Source: Clostridium sp. AT4
GTDB taxonomy: Bacteria > Bacillota > Clostridia > Lachnospirales > Lachnospiraceae
Reading direction: 5' to 3'
Assembly: GCF_001517625.2 (NCBI RefSeq)
Contig: NZ_LN999828.1
Span: forward strand, 1,819,960-1,883,959
Length of the DNA: 64,000 bases
A program made the translations under genes and the position numbers. The notes beneath the pieces are model-generated. The model was given only the letters and a program-made list of their open reading frames with translations, had not been told where the DNA came from and did no database searches. Below, one piece after another: positions 35,013-43,534 of the stretch (position 1 is its first letter; every line of letters starts with the position of its first letter).

Positions 35013-35041
35013 ATAATATCATAAAAAATCATAACGGTCAA
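35013..35041 (-). promoter_or_regulatory. Promoter of the HTH-NERD operon
   Basis: TTGACC (35041-35036), 17-bp spacer, extended -10 TGATATTAT (TATTAT at 35018-35013). Confidence 0.75.
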
Positions 35042-35045
35042 TATA

Positions 35046-35090
35046 AAATAGGATTTATTTCCCATTTTTATTTTCCTATTTTTCCTATTT
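35046..35090. promoter_or_regulatory. Operator-like inverted/direct repeats
   Basis: AAATAGGA at 35046-35053 with TCCTATTT at 35074-35081 and 35083-35090. They lie immediately upstream of the -35 box, a position expected for an operator of the HTH protein just downstream. Confidence 0.45.
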
Positions 35091-35230
35091 AATGTAATGG
35101 TAGGATTCCCACTATTCTGTTTAAGTAAATCCAAACACTTTTCTAGCTATAAAATAGAGCTACTGTATACTGCAAATAACAGTAAGTCAATAGCCCCATG
35201 AACTGGTCACTGGAACTCACTTTTTATAAA

Positions 35231-35262
35231 AGAAAAACCGTCGAAAATTTCTTTTCGACGGT
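35231..35262 (-). terminator. Terminator of the DISARM-like operon
   Basis: ACCGTCGAAAA/TTTTCGACGGT arms (35237-35262) and a T-run at 35236-35232 on the minus strand, about 85 bp past the vsr stop. Confidence 0.9.
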
Positions 35263-35346
35263 TCTCTGGTATTACTCTATGCTTTATGTTTTGATGTCTG
35301 CCTGTTTTATACCTGGATTCTAAAACTCTCTTTTATTTTGGTCGCA

Positions 35347-35787
35347 TTAGCAATCATCGTCACTCAAAAAAGCTTCAAACACTGCTTCTTCAATTACCCT
35401 GACACATTCATCCGTATTTTTCAATATATCCTTCCCCCAGAACCGAATAACCGTCCATCCACGAAAAAGTAATGCCTTGTTGATTTCATCATCGCGTTCC
35501 CTGTTTCTGGATATTTTTTCAACCCAGAATTCACCGTTATTTCCTCTTTCCAATTGCGGCCTCAGAATTTCCCAGTCTTTACCGTGAAAAAACTCACTGT
35601 CGCAAAAAACGGCTATTTTATATTTGGTCAGGGCAATGTCCGGCTTTCCGGGCAGTGCCGCATAATTTTTCCTGTACCTGTACCCTTTGTTCCAAAGTGC
35701 TTTTCGAAGTGCAAGTTCTATTTTAGTGTCCTTGGAACAGATGCGACGCATATTTTCACTGCGTTCCACGCTTACAGAATCCGACAT
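35347..35787 (-). CDS. vsr: Very short patch repair endonuclease
   Basis: Nicks DNA 5' of the T in T:G mismatches left by deamination of 5-methylcytosine. Family motifs: RRICSKDTKIELALRKALWNKG at 14-35, LPGKPDIAL with catalytic Asp50, CDSEFFHG at 62-69, and FWVEKISRNRERD. 146 residues from ATG 35787 (GGAGGAAAATC before it; a longer open frame to 35850 overlaps the upstream helicase). It is the last gene of an operon that starts with a cytosine methyltransferase, which explains its presence. Could alternatively act as the restricting nuclease. Confidence 0.92.
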   Translation of the reverse strand: MSDSVSVERSENMRRICSKDTKIELALRKALWNKGYRYRKNYAALPGKPDIALTKYKIAVFCDSEFFHGKDWEILRPQLERGNNGEFWVEKISRNRERDDEINKALLFRGWTVIRFWGKDILKNTDECVRVIEEAVFEAFLSDDDC

Positions 35788-35803
35788 GATTTTCCTCCTC
35801 CGA

Positions 35804-37504
35804 TCAACGTTCCCGGACCGCCATGCAGTTAAGAATCGCAGCAAGATCACGTGTCGGTCTTCTGAAATCCCGTTTCCCGACTATTTTCTCCATAAGGTTT
35901 CTGCAGGAATCATTATCCATATCCGTTACCACTTCCAATCGAATCCTTGCCCTTGATGCCCCGACATAAAAAAGTAATCGATCGGACAAAACCGTCCTGT
36001 CCGTAAAATCCACCAGTATTACCGCATCCGCTTCAAGTCCCTTGAATTTTCTGCATGTCGTGAATCGGCATCCTCTGTATCTGCCGTCAACTGTTGCGTT
36101 CTTCATAAAGCTTCTTGCCTCAGTTTCAAGAGTCAGTATCACGATATCATCGATTCCCGATTCTTTCAGTTCATCAATGATCCCGTCAAGAGCTTTGATT
36201 TGCAGTTCCTGCGTCTCGCAAAAATGCATTCTGGGAATCCTGCCTGCAATACCGTGCAGAAACAGCTTATTGCCTAAATCCGGAAGCAGGCTCATGGATG
36301 CCCTGCTTACATTCTCCGTGTTTCGACAGTTACGGTACAGCGTCAGTCTGCAGTCCGCTTTTTCTATCAATTCAGGAAGTCGGTCAGACTGAACTGTCTG
36401 GAGCCGGTCGTAAAACACATAAAACGATGACTGAGAATTTTCCGTTTCCATAACCGCATCACGCAGCAGTTGAAGAATTTCGGTTTTCTCAATTGCATCC
36501 CTGCCAAAATCCTGTCCTTCATCGACTATGACATGTTCATAAGGGAAATTTCCAAACGCAACATAGTCCCTCAGTTTTCTGGCGGCTTTTTCATAATCTG
36601 GAATATCCGTTTTGCACAGACTGCATACATAACCGTCCAGTGTCATAAAATCAATAAAACTGCTTTCATGGCGGGAAACCAGATATTTCCTCAGTTCCGA
36701 ATTGTAACAGAGAAAAAGAACCCTGCTTCCGTCTGATGCATGACGCCGTGCCTTTTCCACCGCAATCAGGGTCTTCCCTGTACCGGCAGCACCGTTAATA
36801 ACGGCTGTTTTCTGTTCCGTGAGGAAATTGAGAATTCCGGCCTGTTCATCCAGCATCCTGTGAAAAACCATATGTTTCAGATCCGTGTCAAACCCGGCCG
36901 GCGGAAATACATTAAACTCAGGACAGAGTATTTCTCTGATAAGTCTGTTGACCTCGTTCTCGGAAAGAACCGTTACGACTCCGGCACGCACATCCAATGA
37001 AAACAGAGTTTCAATGTACGGAAGCGGATCTTCGAGTGCCTCCCTGCCGATTACCATGATACGGTCCGCTTCGGGCGGCATGGAGATGGAATCCAGTTCC
37101 CCTGACGAAAGTGAAGGGAACCACACTCCGTGCAGAAATTTTATCCGTCCGACCAGCCAGCCAAGACTGCTGTTCCCTATCAAACCCATAAGCTTCCATT
37201 TATTCGCCGAAGCCTGATTAAAAGGTCCGCCGTTATGCATGGGGACACCGTTACCGTAACGCCACTCGCCGTCACGGTATGAAACGGCTCCTGCTTTTGC
37301 TTCAAGACAAAGGATCCCCTTTTCTCTGTGAAAAATCACAAAATCCGTCTCACTTTCATGGACAGTTCCGTTTTTTACCTTTGTAATCCTGAAGGAATGA
37401 AAAACCATGTATTCATCTGGAAGTTTTTTAAGTGCTTCAAACATGATATCCTCAAGACTTCCCTCCGGAAACTGACATGGTTTTTCGGGAATCATTACAG
37501 CCAT
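35804..37504 (-). CDS. NERD-UvrD-type helicase-nuclease of the DISARM-like locus
   Basis: 566 residues. NERD nuclease domain at about 15-140 with an intact catalytic set (Asp54, Glu68-x-Lys70). A superfamily 1 helicase/ATPase follows: Walker A GAAGTGKT at 238-245, Walker B VDEGQD around 327-332, and late motifs ASRARIRLEVVT. Protein of this layout (NERD plus UvrD-like) occurs in defence loci. It occupies the slot where class 2 DISARM loci carry DrmC, a phospholipase D-family protein that is not found here. Starts at ATG 37504, two bases from the drmB stop. Confidence 0.88.
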   Translation of the reverse strand: MAVMIPEKPCQFPEGSLEDIMFEALKKLPDEYMVFHSFRITKVKNGTVHESETDFVIFHREKGILCLEAKAGAVSYRDGEWRYGNGVPMHNGGPFNQASANKWKLMGLIGNSSLGWLVGRIKFLHGVWFPSLSSGELDSISMPPEADRIMVIGREALEDPLPYIETLFSLDVRAGVVTVLSENEVNRLIREILCPEFNVFPPAGFDTDLKHMVFHRMLDEQAGILNFLTEQKTAVINGAAGTGKTLIAVEKARRHASDGSRVLFLCYNSELRKYLVSRHESSFIDFMTLDGYVCSLCKTDIPDYEKAARKLRDYVAFGNFPYEHVIVDEGQDFGRDAIEKTEILQLLRDAVMETENSQSSFYVFYDRLQTVQSDRLPELIEKADCRLTLYRNCRNTENVSRASMSLLPDLGNKLFLHGIAGRIPRMHFCETQELQIKALDGIIDELKESGIDDIVILTLETEARSFMKNATVDGRYRGCRFTTCRKFKGLEADAVILVDFTDRTVLSDRLLFYVGASRARIRLEVVTDMDNDSCRNLMEKIVGKRDFRRPTRDLAAILNCMAVRER

Positions 37505-37505
37505 T

Positions 37506-39848
37506 TCACTTCATCCCCTTAATGATTTTCTCTACCGTTTCCGTATATCCGTCCGGTCCGTAAATGCATTTTATTCCTGCTTTTTCCGCAACATCCCTGC
37601 TTTTTTCCTGTCCGAAAGAAAAATACATTATTTCCTGATCAGGCCAGTAATAATCGCAGTGATGTTCCCCTCCGTCTGCCGGCGTCACGAATTTTACATC
37701 CATGACGGGCATTCTCCTGCCGTCAAACAGTCCGTTATCCATAAGCTGTCCGGCAAATTCATGTTCGCCTTTCGTCTCTGCAAACTGGAGAATGTCGGAC
37801 AGTACAGCCGTCCAGTCTTCTCCTCTCATGTCCGTTCCTGCCATCATGACAATGTTTCCCGTCCCGCATTCCTCTTTTTTCTTATTTGTTTCCGGAGCCT
37901 TTTTTTCGCATGCTTTCCATCCGACATTTCCGTACAGCTGCTCATGGAAAAATCCGAGCCTTTTATTTTCATATGTACCGACAACCACGCCTCTGTCAAG
38001 AAACACATTGAACTCCTCACAGCAGGTTTCCGGAAGAAGGCCGCAGGAATAACAGGCGGCAAGATTTAATGAATCCCGTCCCTGTCCCTTGCTCAGAGAA
38101 CATACCGGATCATTTGAACAGGTAACCGCGGACTCAACAGCCCTTCTGTATATGTTGGGGAACGCATCGTATCTTCCCTGACGCACAAGTCCTCCGAGCG
38201 TTCCTTCGGAATCACCGCTGGCCGTATAAATCAGAATACCCGCCATTTCCTTTCCGTCGGCAGCATCTCCGCAATAAATTCGTTCCTTCAATGAAGATAT
38301 GTTATACCCGCATTCAAAACTCAACTGCTTTATGAACAGATGGGAAATTGTATGAAGGAGGAGAAATTTACCCGAAACCGTTCTCGGGTTCTGACTTCCA
38401 AGGAATGAATTATTATAATTTTCCTGCAGGGTACGCACGCGCTTTTCAAGATCATCATTCCCGCTTCTCCATGCATCTATCGCGTCGCCGTCAAACTCAA
38501 TAAAGATTCCTTCCCCATATACATTGTAACCCGGATACCAGTCCGTTTCCTCTGCCTTGACGGAAACGAATCTGTTTGACCCCGTTCTGATCATGGAGGC
38601 CGAAAACGGTTCCATTCTTGAAAATCCGAGAAGGACCTGAACTTCCCTGATTTTTTCAATCAGCGACACTCCCTTTATATACGGAATATTGTATTTAGAT
38701 ATATCCGTCTCAGTTCGTTTAAAATCGCTGTATGCATCCGTATTCTCCACGGACGACCTTCCGGAAAGGGCATCATATTCCGTTGCACGGTATTCAATGC
38801 TTCCGGTATCATAATTTTTCTCGTTTCTGGAAAGCATCTTTCGTTCCAGAATCTCCCTGACCTGCTTCGGATCACATCCAATATTTGCAGCAATCCGCTC
38901 TGAATAATCATTTACAACCGACAGAATATTCTCTTCCTGAAGCTGAGCGGGCATACCCTTGAGCCCCCGTATGGTTTTAACCGCGTTTCGGAATTCGTCG
39001 TACAGACTGCTGTCTTCAATCCTGTTGTTGATAATGTCCGAAAATGGGGGGATCACGAGCGAACTTGCCGTCACCGGAAAATATACGGACGAGCTTCCCC
39101 GCTGCAGCACCTTTGGATAGAGACCACAGTTTTTTTCACGTTCCCCCTTCCAAGGCTGTCCTCCTTCACATGTAAAATTATATCTTCCAGGGTATTTCTC
39201 ATCCAGTCTTTCAAACTCTCCGTCATTAAACGCTCCCAAAAGTGTGGCGGATGCGCCGCATTCACATTTTACACTCAGACCTTCCAGGCCCTCGGACGCA
39301 ACCGGACTGGTAGTAAATTTAAGCTGTGGATTCCCGCATACTTCCCTGGCTCCTCCGAAACTCTTTGCGTGAGTCCACTTTACCCATGGGAAGTCATTAA
39401 TATGTCCGTACTGGCATACCGTCACGATTCTCGCCACCACAAGTTCCACACGATCCGTCGGACAACGAAGTACCCTGCTCATGTTCTGATTATTTACCTT
39501 TTCGTTTTCCTTGGCCTTACTGTTGAATTCGGCAATCCAGCGCGACAGAGGCTGAAATTTTCTGCATTTCGGACAGAAATACCATTCGGGAAAACGGGCA
39601 TACGCGATTCCGTCACCGTTTTTTCCGCCCTTTGGCATACCGAAATATCTTACTCCCAGAGACTTCTCAAGGCGTTCATCATGGATATGCACAACCTGAT
39701 CCTGCCAATATTCCGGAGCCGCAGTCATAAGCGTCTGCGAGGGAAAATCCACCATTGCGCCGACACCGTACTGGAGTACCGCCTGCGCCGCACGCACTGA
39801 GTGAGAGGTGGCATTCAGTCTGATTTTTGTAACCTGTTTCATGCTCAT
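37506..39848 (-). CDS. drmB: DISARM protein DrmB (DUF1998)
   Basis: 780 residues. DUF1998 motifs: cysteines in FCPKCRKFQPL and in the C-terminal ACYSCGLLPETCCEEFNVFLDRG, and a conserved LLLHTISHLFIKQLSFECGY helix (about 530). The first third has RFPEWYFCPKC and ARIVTVCQYGHINDFPW. ATG 39848 overlaps the drmA stop (ATGA). DrmB forms a heterodimer with DrmA and is a core component of DISARM. Confidence 0.93.
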   Translation of the reverse strand: MSMKQVTKIRLNATSHSVRAAQAVLQYGVGAMVDFPSQTLMTAAPEYWQDQVVHIHDERLEKSLGVRYFGMPKGGKNGDGIAYARFPEWYFCPKCRKFQPLSRWIAEFNSKAKENEKVNNQNMSRVLRCPTDRVELVVARIVTVCQYGHINDFPWVKWTHAKSFGGAREVCGNPQLKFTTSPVASEGLEGLSVKCECGASATLLGAFNDGEFERLDEKYPGRYNFTCEGGQPWKGEREKNCGLYPKVLQRGSSSVYFPVTASSLVIPPFSDIINNRIEDSSLYDEFRNAVKTIRGLKGMPAQLQEENILSVVNDYSERIAANIGCDPKQVREILERKMLSRNEKNYDTGSIEYRATEYDALSGRSSVENTDAYSDFKRTETDISKYNIPYIKGVSLIEKIREVQVLLGFSRMEPFSASMIRTGSNRFVSVKAEETDWYPGYNVYGEGIFIEFDGDAIDAWRSGNDDLEKRVRTLQENYNNSFLGSQNPRTVSGKFLLLHTISHLFIKQLSFECGYNISSLKERIYCGDAADGKEMAGILIYTASGDSEGTLGGLVRQGRYDAFPNIYRRAVESAVTCSNDPVCSLSKGQGRDSLNLAACYSCGLLPETCCEEFNVFLDRGVVVGTYENKRLGFFHEQLYGNVGWKACEKKAPETNKKKEECGTGNIVMMAGTDMRGEDWTAVLSDILQFAETKGEHEFAGQLMDNGLFDGRRMPVMDVKFVTPADGGEHHCDYYWPDQEIMYFSFGQEKSRDVAEKAGIKCIYGPDGYTETVEKIIKGMK

Positions 39849-42800
39849 AAACCCCTCTCCTCCTTCCATTCAATAATGCTTCCGGGAACCATGACATCCA
39901 CATTTCTCATGGAGGTCATGGTTTCAAAAGCCGGATCCTCCCTGAATGTACCGAATGTTTTCAAAAGCCGTTCCCCTGGTCCGTCAGGTCCATTGACCAT
40001 GAATTTCTTACCGTACCAGAAACCTTCTTCGGCATTCTCGGCCAGATCTTCCCATTTATCAATAATCTCCTTTATTTCGGAACGGATTGCATTCGCATCA
40101 TCTTCCATGTTCGGATTGATTCTGCGGTTAACATCCGTACAGCGCTTAACCATAAAATCCGTAATTTCATTCACTGATTCCTCATAATCTTTTTTTCGGA
40201 ATCCCGCGGCACCGTCTTCCGCACTCAGGGATTTTACGGAAAGCCTCAGATATGCAATGATTACGGCATGAAGCGCCCTCCTTCTGGCAGGAATCGAAAA
40301 CGGCGTTGCCCCCGTGGGTTCCACATGTCTGTAGAATGACTCGTGATAAGGCCTGAACTGCTCGTAATGGGACCGGTCACGGCTTTTCCCACCGTCATAC
40401 ATAATAAACGCGACACCGGGATATTCACGCCCGACACGGCTTGATGCCTGGATGTACTCACTTGTGAGTTTCGGCTGTCCGACAAGAAGCATGACATTCA
40501 GTCTCGCCACGTCAATGCCCACGGAAATCATATTGGTTGCGAGAAGCACATTGCACGGATAAACATGATTTTTCATTCCTTCCGCCGAATAACGGACTTT
40601 TTCCAGTTTGTCCAGCGTGCGGTTCAGTTCCGTCGTGGTTACACGGCTTGTCAGTTCATCGGCTGTTCCGATGCTTCTGACCTCCGAACTGGATTTCAGT
40701 CGGTAGCACATCCGCTTCATAAAGTCTTTTACGTCATCATCCACCATTGTGGCCGCCTTGCCCAGATCCTTCAAACTGTTGAAATAGGCAGTCAGTGTCC
40801 AAAGCTTGTCCCTGACTTCATCGGACAGATCCATGTCCTTGGCTTTCTGCAGCATTGCAGCCATTGCACGGATCTCCATCATAGCCTTTGTCTTGCCGGA
40901 CGGCATGAGTCCGACATATTTCCGTCCAAACACACCGTTTTCATAATTAATTTTTGACTCCCTTGCAAAGAAGGAGTCTTCCGCATCAAGTGCGGGATGA
41001 GGAAACTGGCTGACACCTCTGTCGTACAGTGCGGCACACTGCTCGACCGCTCTTCGTATCGTGGCGGTTGAAGCCACGATCTTCGTAATGTTTCCTTTTT
41101 TACGGCACAGGGCATCAATCGTACTTTCATACAGTCCCACCATCGTTCCAAGCGGACCGGAAATCAGATGCAGCTCATCCTGAATAATGAGTTCCGGTGC
41201 CCTGTTACCGTTTCCAAGGGCAAAGAAATTTCCGATCTGTTCATTCCATGGAAGCATTGCGAACTTGTCCACCGTGCCGAAAAGCAGTGTGGGCGGTTCC
41301 CTGTACAGTTCCTCATCCACAACCTGAACCGGAAGACCTCCGCCAAACTGACAGCTTTGCCGAGTGCAGAAAAGTGCAAATCGGTTCCCTCGCATTTTAT
41401 ATCCGAATTGGCCACGGTTTTTCTTTCCGTCCTTCTCCGGAACAAGCCTGGTTCCACACCACGGACACTTCAGAACCTGAAATTTATTATATTTTTCCTT
41501 TGCATATTCCAGATTATATGATGCCTTTGAATTCAGATTCTTTAAATTCTGCGCTGCCCCTTTGTTATCGTTCGGCGTATGATCTCCGCCGATCCAAAGC
41601 CCGATGGTAATCGGCATTTTACCAAGAGGATACGCCGGATAATCATGTTTTTTTGATTCGCTGTCCCTTCTGATGACCTCACAGGCACAAATCAGTGTCG
41701 ATGCCCTGGTAAACTGCTGTGCGGCCAGAAGACGGAGCGTATATCTCATGATAACCGTCGTCCCCCCACTCTCATTCGGATAGCGGAATCGTCTGTAGAA
41801 TATTGTCATGGCCGTAAGTCCCAGATAAGCTTCCGTCTTTCCGCCGCCGGTAGGAAACCAGATCAGATCGACCAACTCCCTGTCCGCGGATTTCTCATCG
41901 GTTACGGATACAATGTCAAGAAGCATAAATGCAAGCTGAAACGGTCTCCATGCATACCTGTCCTCTGGGAATTCCATGTCCGCTGTTCTGTAATCAATCC
42001 CTTGGAGAACATTCGATAACTCCCTGTCCTCCGGAAAGGTTGCAGGCCATTTTCTCTGAACAACCAGCTGGACTCTCTGCATAAACATGGCACGATTGGC
42101 AAGCTGAAAAGCGTTCCATGCCTGGTCGTCGCTTTCAAGAATCTTAATTCCGGCACGCATCCTTTCGCATGCAGCCCGACAGCCGTTAAGATTTTTCTTC
42201 GCTGCGGCGGAAAAACAACCGTCCAGCGTATCCGCACGATTCGCAAGCTCATCAATCCAGACTGAATAAGCACCTACGAGGCTGTCTAAATTGCTGATTT
42301 TTTCCTTCCTGTCCGTATCGTCAAGATCAGAAAGATACTTCATGGACAGTGTCCTGGGATTTACGCCGCAATCCCCAGGCAAATTAAAGTCCATGGAAGG
42401 TACTTCAAATTCCGGGAAAAAGTCATTTCTGATACTTCCGTTTCCTTTTTCATCAATATCCCAGTTTACCGCCGTTCCGAGCCCTGTCCCATAAACATGC
42501 TTGTTCCGATACTGAAGTTCCAGGGACTGTTCCTCGGCATCAAGGATATCAAAATCCGCATTGCCCGTATATTCCGCAAACACAAAATTATTGTTGGCGG
42601 ATTCAACCTTCAGTTCCGGCTGAAATATGCAGCTTTCCCCCGCAGCATGACCGCTCTTTTTATTTATTACCATGACCGTCAGGGACGTGTTTCCGTTTTC
42701 CATCCGTCTTCTGAGTGCGGTAATGCCAACCAGGTCGGAATCAAGATTTTCAGCAGAATCCGCATAATTTGAATCCCCAAATGCAATAACAATGTCTTTC

Positions 42801-43531
42801 AGCTCATGCGGTTCCCTGACATATCCGCTTTTCAGCTGATCCGCAAGTTTATACATGTTGTCAATAATATGATCGTCATCCGTGTCCAGCCTGTCCGATT
42901 CCTTCAGGAGTCTGACATCCTTGCGATTAAATCCTCTAAGCATTTTAAGAGTTCTTTCGGAAGCATCATATGTTACATATCCCGAAGCAGCTTCTGGGAC
43001 ACGGTAATCATCCGGTAGCATGGGCACAAACGGAATACGGCAGTCTTCAATTCTGGAACCTCTGTAAGTTCCGTACTTCAGCGAGACATGGATCCTGTCC
43101 GTATTTCCCTTAACAAAAAAGGAAATTCCAAAGGAAGACGGCATGTTCTGTGCCGCAAGACTGACTTCCTCATCAAGGTTATCCTCGGAATCAGGATCAT
43201 CGTCATCTTCTTCTTCCTGTTTTTTTTCTTCCTTTATTTCCCTGGCGGTATAATCAGAGCTTTCAATTTTCTCTTCCGTTACCGATATGTCGTCCACCGT
43301 TTCTTTTCCTTCTTCTTCCTCCTCCCCGCTGTCAACATCCCCGTTATCGGCTTTCATTTTTCTTCCTTGCGGGAAAAGTATCCCAATGGAATACCTTTTT
43401 TCGGGAGAAGCCGTTATAAGCTCGTGTTCCGCATCCGGTACCGAAACTTCGGATCCCGGACCGAGCAATTCTTTTTTTATTAAGACAATAAACTCGTCCC
43501 TTGCACCGATTATTTCGTTCTTAATCCCCAT
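39845..43531 (-). CDS. drmA: DISARM helicase DrmA
   Basis: 1228 residues, large superfamily 2 helicase-like protein. Acidic low-complexity region at about 65-120. Walker A FPTGGGKT around 559-566, motif II IIQDELHL near 780, motif VI AFQ-type IQASSRVGREYPG near 1055, and a zinc-like pair CPWCG/CTRQSC between 690 and 730. DrmA with DrmB binds and translocates on single-stranded DNA ends in known systems. Gene order and the exact partners identify it. Start ATG 43531. Confidence 0.93.
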   Translation of the reverse strand: MGIKNEIIGARDEFIVLIKKELLGPGSEVSVPDAEHELITASPEKRYSIGILFPQGRKMKADNGDVDSGEEEEEGKETVDDISVTEEKIESSDYTAREIKEEKKQEEEDDDDPDSEDNLDEEVSLAAQNMPSSFGISFFVKGNTDRIHVSLKYGTYRGSRIEDCRIPFVPMLPDDYRVPEAASGYVTYDASERTLKMLRGFNRKDVRLLKESDRLDTDDDHIIDNMYKLADQLKSGYVREPHELKDIVIAFGDSNYADSAENLDSDLVGITALRRRMENGNTSLTVMVINKKSGHAAGESCIFQPELKVESANNNFVFAEYTGNADFDILDAEEQSLELQYRNKHVYGTGLGTAVNWDIDEKGNGSIRNDFFPEFEVPSMDFNLPGDCGVNPRTLSMKYLSDLDDTDRKEKISNLDSLVGAYSVWIDELANRADTLDGCFSAAAKKNLNGCRAACERMRAGIKILESDDQAWNAFQLANRAMFMQRVQLVVQRKWPATFPEDRELSNVLQGIDYRTADMEFPEDRYAWRPFQLAFMLLDIVSVTDEKSADRELVDLIWFPTGGGKTEAYLGLTAMTIFYRRFRYPNESGGTTVIMRYTLRLLAAQQFTRASTLICACEVIRRDSESKKHDYPAYPLGKMPITIGLWIGGDHTPNDNKGAAQNLKNLNSKASYNLEYAKEKYNKFQVLKCPWCGTRLVPEKDGKKNRGQFGYKMRGNRFALFCTRQSCQFGGGLPVQVVDEELYREPPTLLFGTVDKFAMLPWNEQIGNFFALGNGNRAPELIIQDELHLISGPLGTMVGLYESTIDALCRKKGNITKIVASTATIRRAVEQCAALYDRGVSQFPHPALDAEDSFFARESKINYENGVFGRKYVGLMPSGKTKAMMEIRAMAAMLQKAKDMDLSDEVRDKLWTLTAYFNSLKDLGKAATMVDDDVKDFMKRMCYRLKSSSEVRSIGTADELTSRVTTTELNRTLDKLEKVRYSAEGMKNHVYPCNVLLATNMISVGIDVARLNVMLLVGQPKLTSEYIQASSRVGREYPGVAFIMYDGGKSRDRSHYEQFRPYHESFYRHVEPTGATPFSIPARRRALHAVIIAYLRLSVKSLSAEDGAAGFRKKDYEESVNEITDFMVKRCTDVNRRINPNMEDDANAIRSEIKEIIDKWEDLAENAEEGFWYGKKFMVNGPDGPGERLLKTFGTFREDPAFETMTSMRNVDVMVPGSIIEWKEERGL

Positions 43532-43534
43532 AAG

